Origin: Candidatus Dormiibacterota bacterium
Lineage (GTDB): Bacteria; Chloroflexota; Dormibacteria; Aeolococcales; Aeolococcaceae
DNA length: 6,429 nt
NCBI GenBank assembly: GCA_027451645.1
Contig: DAIDIX010000102.1
Coordinates: forward strand, 1 to 6,429
Direction: 5' to 3'
Below are positions 1-5,785 of this stretch, piece by piece. How positions within the stretch are numbered: the first letter of the stretch is position 1; every line of letters starts with the position of its first letter. The position numbers and the translations under genes are program-made. Below the pieces are notes generated by a model. That model saw only the letters and a program-made list of their open reading frames with translations, was not told where the DNA came from and did no database searches.

Positions 1-363
1 AAGACCCTTCGCCTCGCTGCAAAATACGCTGATGCATGCAATCTCTTCGCACATGTAGGACCTGATGTTGTGGCCCACAAGCTTGCTGTCCTTCGCGAGC
101 ACTGCGAACGCGAAGGCAGGAACTATGACGACATCGAGAAGACGATCCTCCTCTCTGTGATGCTTACGAATGATGGACATGATGGCTCTACGACACCAGA
201 GCAGTTTCTCGAGCTCATTGAGCCGTTCGCAGCTCTTGGAGTGACCCATGTCATCACAAGCTTCAAGAATGTGACGTCCGAAGAGCCCTTTGCCCTCGTA
301 CGGAATGACATCATTCCGGTTCTCGAGAAGGAATTCTCCTCCAGGGCAGAATCCCATACGTGA
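1..363 (+). CDS. LLM-class (luciferase-like) F420/flavin-dependent oxidoreductase, C-terminal part
   Basis: The gene runs in from the left edge; only its last 120 codons are present, ending in TGA. The visible frame opens with KTLRLAAKYADACNLF, which closely matches the 'KTLRLVA.YAD.CN.F' stretch found late in the TIM barrel of bacterial luciferase-like monooxygenases, especially F420-dependent LLM oxidoreductases. Then follow a helix containing LAVLREHCEREGRNYDDIE and the closing 'LGVTHVITSF' strand, after which the family ends with a short helix, as here. Family members reduce or oxidise small substrates with F420 or FMN in the cytoplasm. The substrate cannot be told from this fragment, and the N-terminal cofactor-binding part lies outside. 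F420 rather than FMN use is inferred from the resemblance only. Codon use matches the neighbouring genes. Confidence 0.85.
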   Translation, partial: KTLRLAAKYADACNLFAHVGPDVVAHKLAVLREHCEREGRNYDDIEKTILLSVMLTNDGHDGSTTPEQFLELIEPFAALGVTHVITSFKNVTSEEPFALVRNDIIPVLEKEFSSRAESHT

Positions 364-371
364 GGTCTTTC

Positions 372-390
372 TGCTGCAACCCATGCAGCA
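372..390 (+). other. Small hairpin between the LLM gene and tRNA-Asp
   Basis: A perfect 6-bp inverted repeat, TGCTGC (372-377) and GCAGCA (385-390), encloses a 7-nt loop nine bases after the oxidoreductase stop codon. It could end the upstream transcript, but no run of T follows, so it is not a classical intrinsic terminator. Chance occurrence is possible at this stem length. Confidence 0.25.
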
Positions 391-399
391 CACATGTTG

Positions 400-405
400 T
401 ACGAT
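400..405 (+). promoter_or_regulatory. Possible -10 box for tRNA-Asp
   Basis: TACGAT matches four of six positions of the TATAAT consensus. It would start transcription near 412, about 22 bases ahead of the tRNA. No convincing -35 hexamer lies 16-18 bases upstream, so the call rests on position and a partial match. Confidence 0.2.
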
Positions 406-433
406 AAGCTGGCGCCAACAAGCGTTCACAAGT

Positions 434-512
434 GGCCCCGTGGTGTAGCCTGGTCAAACACGCCACCCTGTCAAGGTGGAGAACGTCGGTTCAAATCCGA
501 TCGGGGTCGCCA
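434..512 (+). tRNA. tRNA-Asp (anticodon GTC)
   Basis: The full cloverleaf can be folded by hand. The acceptor stem is GGCCCCG (434-440) with CGGGGTC (502-508), seven pairs including one G-U at the second pair. The D stem is GTGT/ACAC (443-446 with 458-461). The anticodon stem is CCACC/GGTGG (463-467 with 475-479), with loop CTGTCAA and anticodon GTC at 470-472. The T stem is GTCGG/CCGAT (485-489 with 497-501) with loop TTCAAAT. The unpaired base before CCA is G509, the discriminator expected for tRNA-Asp, and CCA is encoded at 510-512. The tRNA delivers aspartate at GAC/GAU codons. It is a single gene, not part of a visible tRNA cluster, and it converges on the gene that ends at 536. Confidence 0.96.
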
Positions 513-534
513 GTTCCCTCTCCGTATGGAACTG
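511..534. terminator. Hairpin between tRNA-Asp and the convergent zinc-protein gene
   Basis: CAGTTCC (511-517) and GGAACTG (528-534) form a perfect 7-bp inverted repeat with a 10-nt loop. It begins inside the tRNA CCA end and stops one base before the stop codon of the leftward gene. This is where a shared terminator for two convergent transcripts would be expected. Neither strand carries a T-run after the stem, so termination is inferred from position; it may instead aid tRNA 3' processing. Confidence 0.3.
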
Positions 535-535
535 C

Positions 536-1225
536 TCAGGACGCTTCCCTATTCTGGGGAATTGAGGCATTCACAGTCCGCACGATGACATCGACCAGTC
601 CATCGTAGAATGCCTGGCGTTCCTCAGCCTCCTGGGCAGGATCACTCCATTCTGCAACCACACGATGCCGGATCCAGGGAGCCATTCGCCGCACAACAAC
701 TCCATCATTGACCCGTGCTGTAACAACGGAATCATGGTGCTCATCGACAGCAATGGCAACACTCACGATGTTCTTTCCATCTGCACGCAGTGTCCACTTC
801 CGCTCCCATCGAGGTGTGCCTGAAACGCCTACTGCTCTGCGGATGGCGTACACCTGGATGGTTGCATGATCCATCTCGCTTCCAAGAGCAAGGAGGTACA
901 TGCGGACATGTTCATCGACATGGTCTCCCACCCAGACTGCGAGTGCTGGAGCACGCAGGTTGAGTGCAGGGCGTTCCGTCTCCTCGACATTCTCATCGAG
1001 TGCATGCGCAATTCCGGCATGACGGACACAGTACATGTGCCCGTTCACCTCTATCCTGTGGTCTGCACACCAGACAGAGGCGCACTGGTTTCCATTGCCA
1101 TCAGTAAACTCGCACTGATCGATGACTGGATTCAAACACCCGTAGCGAAAGCATCGTGTACGGGAGAATGTGGGTGCGGTATCAGTACTCATGCGGAGAA
1201 TCCCATCCTCCTCGGGGTCCATCAT
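536..1225 (-). CDS. Uncharacterised protein with N-terminal B-box/treble-clef-like zinc-binding domain
   Basis: I do not recognise this 229-residue protein as a named family. Residues 25-69 hold eight evenly placed potential metal ligands: C25, C30, C38, C48, C53, H56, C66 and H69 (C-x4-C-x7-C-x9-C-x4-C-x2-H-x9-C-x2-H). This would suit two zinc ions in a cross-braced fold, as in B-box and related fingers. After an acidic linker (about 75-85), residues 90-225 form an alpha/beta domain with W-E-R-K-W near 135-140, the strand-rich stretch VSVAIAVDEHHDSVVTARV and an A-P-W-I segment. No signal peptide or membrane helix is visible, so it is probably cytoplasmic. Start choice is uncertain: ATG at 1225 and 1222 lack a good ribosome site, and ATG at 1192 has GGAGG 14 bases upstream, which is rather far. 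All three keep the whole zinc domain. It lies downstream of purB on the same strand with an 83-bp gap. Confidence 0.75.
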   Translation of the reverse strand: MMDPEEDGILRMSTDTAPTFSRTRCFRYGCLNPVIDQCEFTDGNGNQCASVWCADHRIEVNGHMYCVRHAGIAHALDENVEETERPALNLRAPALAVWVGDHVDEHVRMYLLALGSEMDHATIQVYAIRRAVGVSGTPRWERKWTLRADGKNIVSVAIAVDEHHDSVVTARVNDGVVVRRMAPWIRHRVVAEWSDPAQEAEERQAFYDGLVDVIVRTVNASIPQNREAS

Positions 1226-1239
1226 ATTGCTCTAGTGAT

Positions 1240-1263
1240 GGGAATAGCATACTGGCTATCCCC
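1240..1263 (-). other. Hairpin in the purB-zinc protein gap
   Basis: Read on the minus strand, GGGGATAG and CTATTCCC pair over eight positions (one G-U) around an 8-nt loop, 46 bases after the purB stop and just upstream of the next gene. On the plus strand the wobble becomes an A-C mismatch, so the structure is better in leftward RNA. No T-run follows. It may partly terminate or stabilise the purB message. Confidence 0.3.
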
Positions 1264-1308
1264 AGCTCTGCCCTTGCTGTACGAGCAGTTGTAACATCGC
1301 ATCCATAC

Positions 1309-2625
1309 TCACGTCCCACTGCCGAGTTCTCCCACAATGCCAAGGTCTCTGAGCTCGCGTTCCACAGCTTCCGGCTTGAGTGGAGTGTGGAAGCACTGAT
1401 CGAGAACATCACTGCCGAGAGCTGTGCTCACCTCTGCATCTTCCCGTACACACAGCGAGAAATCCCGCTCGCGTGAGATGGCAAGGAATGCGAGTTCCTG
1501 CACCCGTGCATACGCATGTTCCCGAGTCCACCTGGCCTGGTCAATGAGTGCAAAGAGGACCTGCTGGGAAAACACTGTCCCAAAGCTGAAGCCGAGATTC
1601 CGTGCGATGTGTTCTGTATCGACATTCATATGCTTCACGACATCCCCGAGATCTGTTGCCATGAACGTGACAAGTGCGCATGCATCGGGCAGTATGATCC
1701 GCTCCGCAGATGAGTGGGAGATGTCCCTCTCGAACCACAGGGGGATATCTTCAAGCGAGGTGGCTGCATATCCCCGCAGCACACGGGCGAGTCCAGCAAT
1801 CCGCTCACTCCTCACTGGATTGCGCTTGTGTGGCATTGCGGAAGAGCCTTTCTGGTGCATCCCGAACGGCTCCATGAGCTCTCCTATCTCCGTCTGCTGC
1901 GACAGCCGCATGACAAGCGCAATGCGCTCCATGACACTTCCAAGGAGAGCAACTGCACAGACATATGCTGCATACCTGTCACGTGAGACAACCTGAGTGG
2001 CAGAAGAAACACGTGGCAGCTGAAGCTCCTTCCCTACCCGAACCTCAACAGTCTCAGGCACAGTGGCAAACGTACCCACAGCACCACGAACTTTCGCTAC
2101 ACATACACCATCACGTGCATGCTCAAGTTCCCTGCTGGCATGCAGCAGTTCATCACGAAGCACTGCAAACCTGAGTCCCACTGTAGTGACATCTGCATGG
2201 ACACCGTGCGTGCGTCCGATGCACCAGGTGAATGCATGTGTTCGTGCCACTCCAGCAAGCGCCTCAGCAAGCGCTTCACACGCTCCAATGATGCACGCTG
2301 TAGCCTGGCGGATCACGAGCGATGCTGCAGTGTCGAGCACATCTGACGAGGTGACACCGAGGTGGACGTATCTGCCATATTCGCCCATCTGTTCCTGCAC
2401 ATGGGTCACAAATGCTGCGACATCGTGATGCTGTTCCCGCTCCAGAGCTGCAATCCGGTCTGCATCCACCACGACCTTGTCCAGGGATGCACATGCGCTC
2501 TCCGGTGCAACGCCCTCATTGACCCATCCCAGAAGGATTGCCCTCTCCACATCGAGCCATGAGGCATACTTCGCAGCACTGGCAAAGCAGTCGCGTATCT
2601 CCTTTGTGCTGTACCGCTCGATCAT
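1309..2625 (-). CDS. purB: Adenylosuccinate lyase
   Basis: This 438-residue enzyme of the fumarase/aspartase superfamily catalyses two steps of purine synthesis: release of fumarate from SAICAR to give AICAR, and from adenylosuccinate to give AMP. The superfamily signature SSAMPHKRNP lies at residues 261-270, with the mobile-loop serine at 261/262. GRTHG at 137-141 holds the catalytic histidine (H140). HHDV (66-69) and TSSDVLDT (92-99) supply the usual substrate-binding residues, and the C-terminal adenylosuccinate lyase domain follows from about 360. Length fits the short bacterial PurB class (about 430 residues). The ATG at 2625 is supported by GAGGG at 2633-2637 with a 7-base spacer. No other purine gene is in view. 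It is divergent from the HIT gene 51 bp away and is followed by the zinc-binding protein. The enzyme works as a cytoplasmic homotetramer in the known family. Confidence 0.96.
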   Translation of the reverse strand: MIERYSTKEIRDCFASAAKYASWLDVERAILLGWVNEGVAPESACASLDKVVVDADRIAALEREQHHDVAAFVTHVQEQMGEYGRYVHLGVTSSDVLDTAASLVIRQATACIIGACEALAEALAGVARTHAFTWCIGRTHGVHADVTTVGLRFAVLRDELLHASRELEHARDGVCVAKVRGAVGTFATVPETVEVRVGKELQLPRVSSATQVVSRDRYAAYVCAVALLGSVMERIALVMRLSQQTEIGELMEPFGMHQKGSSAMPHKRNPVRSERIAGLARVLRGYAATSLEDIPLWFERDISHSSAERIILPDACALVTFMATDLGDVVKHMNVDTEHIARNLGFSFGTVFSQQVLFALIDQARWTREHAYARVQELAFLAISRERDFSLCVREDAEVSTALGSDVLDQCFHTPLKPEAVERELRDLGIVGELGSGT

Positions 2626-2632
2626 CGTTGTG

Positions 2633-2637
2633 CCCTC
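2633..2637 (-). promoter_or_regulatory. Ribosome binding site of purB
   Basis: GAGGG on the minus strand, seven bases ahead of the purB ATG, fixes the start at 2625. Confidence 0.6.
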
Positions 2638-2657
2638 ACTATTCGAACCTGCCCCAA

Positions 2658-2678
2658 ATAGTCTACAGTTCAGACTAT
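2658..2678. promoter_or_regulatory. Perfect inverted repeat in the purB/HIT divergent gap
   Basis: ATAGTCT (2658-2664) and AGACTAT (2672-2678) are exact reverse complements around a 7-nt spacer. The repeat fills much of the 51-bp gap between the two divergent start codons, and its right arm takes in the first two bases of the HIT ATG. It could be an operator for a dimeric regulator controlling both genes, or an RNA hairpin masking the HIT start. Which of these applies is inference. Confidence 0.4.
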
Positions 2679-3456
2679 GAAGTCACTCGTGGGGAGCGTT
2701 CCTGGAGAGCCTTTGCACTTCCGGATTCGCCGCATATTCCTTCGCAGGGTGCATGCCCATACAACACCACCTCACTGGCTTCCCGATGCAACAGATGTCT
2801 TCTGCCAGGGAAAAGACACGCAGCCGCCTGTCCTGTTTGAAACTCCGCATTTCTATGCTGTCCCGGACAAGTTTCCCATCACGCAGGGGCACATACTGCT
2901 CATTCCCAAGCACCATCTTCCCTGCTGGGCTGCCCTTGCTCCATCCCTCTATGGTGAGTTTTCAGAAGCTCAGAACCTCCTGAAAGCCTTCATCCGCGAT
3001 GCCTATGGCAAGGAGCCACTCCTCTGGGAGAATGGTGGAGCCTGGCAGAGCGTGCACCATGCACATCTGCATTTCATCCCCATGCCTGCTTCTGTGCAGA
3101 AGCTTCCACCTCCCTATGTTGCGTCCCCTGTCAGGAAGTGGAGTGATGTGCGGAAAACCTTCTTCTCCGGCAGCTACTATCAGTACGCAGAGTACTTCAG
3201 TGACAGGCGGATCTTTCCTCCAGGGAGTCCGGATCTCTACAGTCTCAGCCTTCTCAAGGTGAAGGCACTCAACATCTCCATTGCTGCAAACGGCAAGTCG
3301 TGGATCCGGACAACATCACCAACTGATATTGCAGAGACAGTAGCCCGGTGGAAAGCATGGTCACACGAGCATGGCCTGCCAGCGGGATTCACGCAGGGAA
3401 CTCCAAGCCCAGTCTCCCGGACACCTGCCATGCGCATCACGGAACCGATGCTCTAG
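2677..3456 (+). CDS. HIT-family nucleotide hydrolase/transferase with C-terminal extension
   Basis: The protein has 259 residues. The HIT core spans about residues 41-140: VFCQGK (41-46), the strand block FETPHFYAVPDKFPITQGHILLIPK around 54-78, WENGG at 117-121 and the histidine triad QSVHHAHLHFIP at 124-135, with H128, H130 and H132. The middle histidine (H130) is the expected nucleophile attacking the alpha-phosphate. HIT enzymes cleave or transfer nucleotides from substrates such as dinucleoside polyphosphates or nucleoside phosphoramidates; the actual substrate is unknown. Usual HIT proteins have 110-150 residues, so the roughly 120-residue tail is extra. It shows no second known motif that I can see. 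The first ~37 residues precede the normal HIT start. No ribosome site precedes ATG 2677, and in-frame GTG codons at 2689 and 2749 have none either, so the start is uncertain. The gene converges on the antiporter gene, with 59 bp between them. Confidence 0.85.
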   Translation: MKSLVGSVPGEPLHFRIRRIFLRRVHAHTTPPHWLPDATDVFCQGKDTQPPVLFETPHFYAVPDKFPITQGHILLIPKHHLPCWAALAPSLYGEFSEAQNLLKAFIRDAYGKEPLLWENGGAWQSVHHAHLHFIPMPASVQKLPPPYVASPVRKWSDVRKTFFSGSYYQYAEYFSDRRIFPPGSPDLYSLSLLKVKALNISIAANGKSWIRTTSPTDIAETVARWKAWSHEHGLPAGFTQGTPSPVSRTPAMRITEPML

Positions 3457-3515
3457 GCATCATCCTGTCTGTTGTCGTGCACGTCGTCACAGCATGCATG
3501 GTCTGTTCCTCTCGA

Positions 3516-4718
3516 CTACCCTGTCGACACATCTCCTCCAGCAGGTTCCGTGCTTCGTGCCTCTGACAGCAGCAGCCTCTTTCCGAGTACAGGAAATACC
3601 AGTGCGGAAAGCGTTGCGGTAAGGATCATTGCAGCACCAGTTCGTGGAGAAAGGATGCCTGCTGCCTTGCCAAGCTCTGCAGTTGTGATGAGGAGCGTGA
3701 GGGGAGCCATGAGCAGCATGGAGCCAGCTGCACTGAGACGGAAGGCAAATCCTCTCCACATGAGGTAGGGAATGAGCAGGAGCCGTGGGAGGAAGAGCAC
3801 TACAATCACAAGGCCAATCAGGGGAAGGAGTCCAAGAATGCTGAGATGGAGCGGTGTCTGGAGTCCCACTGAGAGAAAGAAGAGGGGAATGAAGAAACTG
3901 TTCGCAACGCTCGTCAGCCGTTCGACTATGGCTTTCGCATTTCCCATCACTGTCCGGAAGATGATGCCTGCCATGAGTGCACCAAGAACGTCAGGAATGT
4001 TGATGAAGGATGTTCCTGCAACAAAGAAGAAGAGGAGTGCGAAGGTTCCACGGAGCCCAAGCTCCAGGGGATCGTCCCTGCGGAAATACCGCTGAAAATG
4101 GTGGGGAATATGGTTCCTGAGCCTGCGGATGATGATGGAAACCGCCACTGTCAGCAGCACGAGTGCAGAAGTCCTCATTCCAACAGATACTGCGACTGTA
4201 TGGAGGCTGTGACCAGACGACGCTGCAACAAAGTTGAGGGCCATGATATAGATGAACTCAGCGACTGATCCGATGAGGAGAACCTCCTTTGCAAACGAGG
4301 AGCTGAGTATTCCCTGGGAATACAGGACAGGAGCAGTGATTCCCACTGAGGTTGCAGCTCCGCAGAGCACCCAGAATGGGGAAGCGTTGAGCACACTGCC
4401 CAGAAGCAGCTGCGATACAGCCATGCTCACTGCAAACAGGAGCACTCCTGCAACGATGGAACGTTTCGACCCTTTCCAGATTGACCGCAGGTCGAGCTCC
4501 ACCCCGACAAGAAACATGAGGATGATGAACCCGAGAGCGCCAAGGGAGGCAATGAAGGTACCTGACGCATAGGTGGAACCTGGCAGTACCCAGCCGAGTG
4601 CCAGTCCGACCACGAGCTCAAGAACAGCACCAGGTATCCCGATCCTCTCTGCAAGAAGTGGTGCTGCAAACGCTGCGACTGCAAGAACAGCGAGTGCCGT
4701 TCCGACGAGTGGCGTCAT
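3516..4718 (-). CDS. CPA2-family cation/proton antiporter (Na+/H+ exchanger domain, Kef-like)
   Basis: This 400-residue protein is almost wholly hydrophobic, with about 11-13 membrane segments, and fits the Na+/H+ exchanger domain of the CPA2 group. It should exchange Na+ or K+ for protons across the cytoplasmic membrane. Family marks include RIGIPGAVLELVVGLALG (25-42, with E34), FLVGVELDL (69-77) and TSVGITAPVL (123-132). In the core helix where KefC/NapA relatives have a QD/ND/DD pair, this protein reads GSVAEF (150-155), so E154 is the likely ion-binding acid. It ends soon after the membrane domain, with no RCK/TrkA-N regulatory domain. ATG 4718 is chosen because GGAGGA lies 11 bases upstream. 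A GTG at 4748 would add ten hydrophilic residues and has no good ribosome site. It converges on the HIT gene and diverges from the phosphodiesterase gene. Confidence 0.9.
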   Translation of the reverse strand: MTPLVGTALAVLAVAAFAAPLLAERIGIPGAVLELVVGLALGWVLPGSTYASGTFIASLGALGFIILMFLVGVELDLRSIWKGSKRSIVAGVLLFAVSMAVSQLLLGSVLNASPFWVLCGAATSVGITAPVLYSQGILSSSFAKEVLLIGSVAEFIYIMALNFVAASSGHSLHTVAVSVGMRTSALVLLTVAVSIIIRRLRNHIPHHFQRYFRRDDPLELGLRGTFALLFFFVAGTSFINIPDVLGALMAGIIFRTVMGNAKAIVERLTSVANSFFIPLFFLSVGLQTPLHLSILGLLPLIGLVIVVLFLPRLLLIPYLMWRGFAFRLSAAGSMLLMAPLTLLITTAELGKAAGILSPRTGAAMILTATLSALVFPVLGKRLLLSEARSTEPAGGDVSTG

Positions 4719-4765
4719 GGCTTCCGATTCCTCCGCATGGTCCTGCACAGCATGTGCTTCCTGCG

Positions 4766-4771
4766 ATTGTA
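4766..4771 (-). promoter_or_regulatory. Probable -10 box of the antiporter gene
   Basis: TACAAT on the minus strand matches five of six bases of TATAAT and would start RNA near 4759, about 41 bases before the ATG at 4718. The -35 region is poor (no TTGACA-like hexamer at 16-18 bases) and coincides with one of the TTCATGAA palindromes, which suggests control by a bound protein. Confidence 0.4.
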
Positions 4772-4792
4772 TCCACTCTACCCATGGGCAGA

Positions 4793-4816
4793 TTCATGAA
4801 ACCTTTCGTTCATGAA
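4793..4816. promoter_or_regulatory. Two tandem TTCATGAA palindromes, candidate operator
   Basis: The perfect 8-bp palindrome TTCATGAA occurs at 4793-4800 and again at 4809-4816, with centres 16 bp apart. A partial TTCATG follows at 4837-4842. They sit in the 208-bp gap between the divergent antiporter and phosphodiesterase genes, with the left copy at the presumed -35 of the antiporter promoter. Two regularly spaced identical palindromes suggest binding of a dimeric regulator at adjacent sites. The regulator is not in view. The remainder of the gap (4817-4926) holds a weak TATGCT at 4887-4892, which may serve the phosphodiesterase gene, and nothing else clear. Confidence 0.4.
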
Positions 4817-4926
4817 GCGGAGATGCAGTCAGCATGTTCATGCCCTGCAGTGACCAGGTATCCAATGAAGGATATATGGATTCAGTATGCTTACGGAAGA
4901 ATCGGACATCCACATTGGAACTGTGC

Positions 4927-5694
4927 ATGACGACTGCGCTCGCTCAACCGCATCCCCAGCTCATTGTTGCCCATCGAGGTGCACGCCAGCGTGCACCGGA
5001 AAACACGATGCGTGCCTTCGAGGAGGCACGGAAGTGTGGTGCAGACATGATCGAATGCGATCTCAGAATGCTTGGAGATGGGACTCTTGTCATCATGCAT
5101 GATGGTTTCATTGGCCGGAGGTCCCTCCGTACGATGACCTATGGGGAGCTCAAGGCGCTCTGTCCTGCTGATGCAGTGCCTCCCACTCTCGTTGAGGTAC
5201 TCGAGTTCTGCAAGGCAACAGGAATGCTCCTTGATCTCGAGCTCAAGGAAGGAGGATATGAACGCCAGATCCTCACCCTCCTTGATGTCCATCTACCCCG
5301 TTCTCAGGTGCTCATCACATCATTCAAGGATGCTGCCATCTCGACAGTCACAACCCTCGATTCCTCCTGGCACACGGGCCTTCTTCTCGACATGCCTCGT
5401 GCACGATCCCCGCGCCAGCCATCAAGGTCCCTTCTTGAACGGAGGATTGCCTGTGGTGCAGAGTACCTTGTCCTCCAGCGCTCGCTGTATCGCCTCCGTC
5501 CTGCATTCATCAGGCAGCTCGAGGTGGACAATGTCCCTTTTCTCGTCTGGACTGTGAACCACAGGAGAAGTCTCGCACGCATGATCCAGGACAGGAAGGT
5601 CCACGGCATTATTACGGACCGTCCTGATGTTGCCCGCATCATCAGGAACCGCATCGATGCACGGAGAGCTATTCAGGGGGAGGGTCTTGCATGA
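4927..5694 (+). CDS. Glycerophosphodiester phosphodiesterase (GDPD family)
   Basis: The enzyme hydrolyses glycerophosphodiesters, products of phospholipid deacylation, to glycerol-3-phosphate and an alcohol. The 255-residue protein has the complete TIM-barrel signature: VAHRGARQRAPENT (14-27, H16 and R17), IECDLR (42-47, with metal ligands E43 and D45), LVIMHD (54-59, second catalytic histidine H58), then LDLELK, the late WTVN strand and the closing GIITDRPD. No signal peptide is visible, so it should be cytoplasmic, like UgpQ. The symbol ugpQ is not assigned because no ugp transport genes are present. ATG 4927 is preferred since the family begins a few residues before the HRG motif; the ribosome site is weak (TTGGAA). 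Upstream in-frame ATG codons exist at 4834, 4840 and 4876. The stop overlaps a small ORF and the gene heads the operon with the sigma factor. Confidence 0.93.
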   Translation: MTTALAQPHPQLIVAHRGARQRAPENTMRAFEEARKCGADMIECDLRMLGDGTLVIMHDGFIGRRSLRTMTYGELKALCPADAVPPTLVEVLEFCKATGMLLDLELKEGGYERQILTLLDVHLPRSQVLITSFKDAAISTVTTLDSSWHTGLLLDMPRARSPRQPSRSLLERRIACGAEYLVLQRSLYRLRPAFIRQLEVDNVPFLVWTVNHRRSLARMIQDRKVHGIITDRPDVARIIRNRIDARRAIQGEGLA

Positions 5695-5771
5695 CTTCAG
5701 TTCACATTCCACGCAGGAATTCCTTCATGCGTAACCACTCCCAGATTCTGTCCGTTTTGCCTACAGAGTAG
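5691..5771 (+). CDS. Possible 26-residue small ORF coupled to the phosphodiesterase gene
   Basis: ATG at 5691 overlaps the phosphodiesterase stop (ATGA) and is preceded by a strong purine-rich site, GGGGGAGGG, six bases upstream. It reads 26 codons to TAG at 5769-5771, ending 14 bases before the sigma-factor ATG. The product begins MTSVHIPRRNSF, is basic and hydrophilic, and has no membrane segment or family motif I recognise. It could be a small protein, or a coupling leader that carries ribosomes to the weakly preceded sigma start. Against it: it is very short, and the ribosome-site bases also encode Q-G-E-G of the phosphodiesterase. Confidence 0.35.
   Translation: MTSVHIPRRNSFMRNHSQILSVLPTE
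5711..5732 (+). other. Hairpin in the leader of the sigma-factor gene
   Basis: ACGCA-G-GAA (5711-5719) and TTC-A-TGCGT (5724-5732) pair over eight positions with one G-A mismatch and a tight 4-nt loop. The core AGGAATTCCT (5715-5724) is itself a perfect palindrome. It lies between the phosphodiesterase and sigma genes and has no T-run directly after it. It could slow read-through or be a protein-binding site. Confidence 0.3.
5731..5756 (+). promoter_or_regulatory. ECF-type promoter-like motif upstream of the sigma gene
   Basis: GTAACC (5731-5736) and CGTT (5753-5756) are separated by 16 bases. Many ECF sigma factors read a -35 with an AAC core and a -10 beginning CGT at about this spacing, and often activate their own gene. 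Transcription would start near 5763, giving a leader of about 23 bases to the ATG at 5786. The motifs are short and the match may be chance. Confidence 0.3.
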
Positions 5772-5785
5772 AGAGAACACCGCTC

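Noticed and set aside
434..512. Archaeal-looking features of the tRNA (D-arm GTGTAGCC, TTCAAAT loop) as evidence for an archaeal origin or transferred tRNA.
   Set aside because: The neighbouring ECF sigma factor and gene structure are bacterial, and these bases also occur in bacterial tRNA-Asp; one tRNA does not support transfer.
434..512. tRNA-Asp as an integration site for a mobile element.
   Set aside because: No partial direct copy of the tRNA 3' end, integrase gene or change in base composition is seen in the window.
866..1294. 142-codon open frame on the plus strand opposite the zinc-protein gene.
   Set aside because: It lies antisense to a frame with a coherent Cys/His domain, has no ribosome site and resembles no family; it is a shadow of the minus-strand gene.
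1256..1306. A 16-codon frame on the minus strand just after the purB stop, ending at the base of the 1240-1263 hairpin, resembling a leader peptide.
   Set aside because: No adequate ribosome site, no run of regulatory codons and no T-tract after the hairpin; a frame this short is expected by chance.
1424..1996. 190-codon open frame on the plus strand opposite purB.
   Set aside because: The minus strand encodes an unmistakable adenylosuccinate lyase here; the plus frame is low-complexity Ser/Arg/Thr-rich, typical of antisense reading.
31..3500. Frequent GCATGC/TGCATG/ATGCAT words across the window (for example 31-40, 1679-1686 and 3492-3500), which might suggest a repeated motif.
   Set aside because: They fall inside coding regions in different frames with no constant spacing or flanks, and follow from heavy use of GCA, CAT and ATG codons.
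3457..3515. Search for a terminator between the convergent HIT and antiporter genes (for example the CGTGCACG palindrome near 3477-3484 and TCGAC/GTCGA near 3512-3527).
   Set aside because: The palindromes are short, extensions are mostly mismatched, and no T-run follows on either strand.
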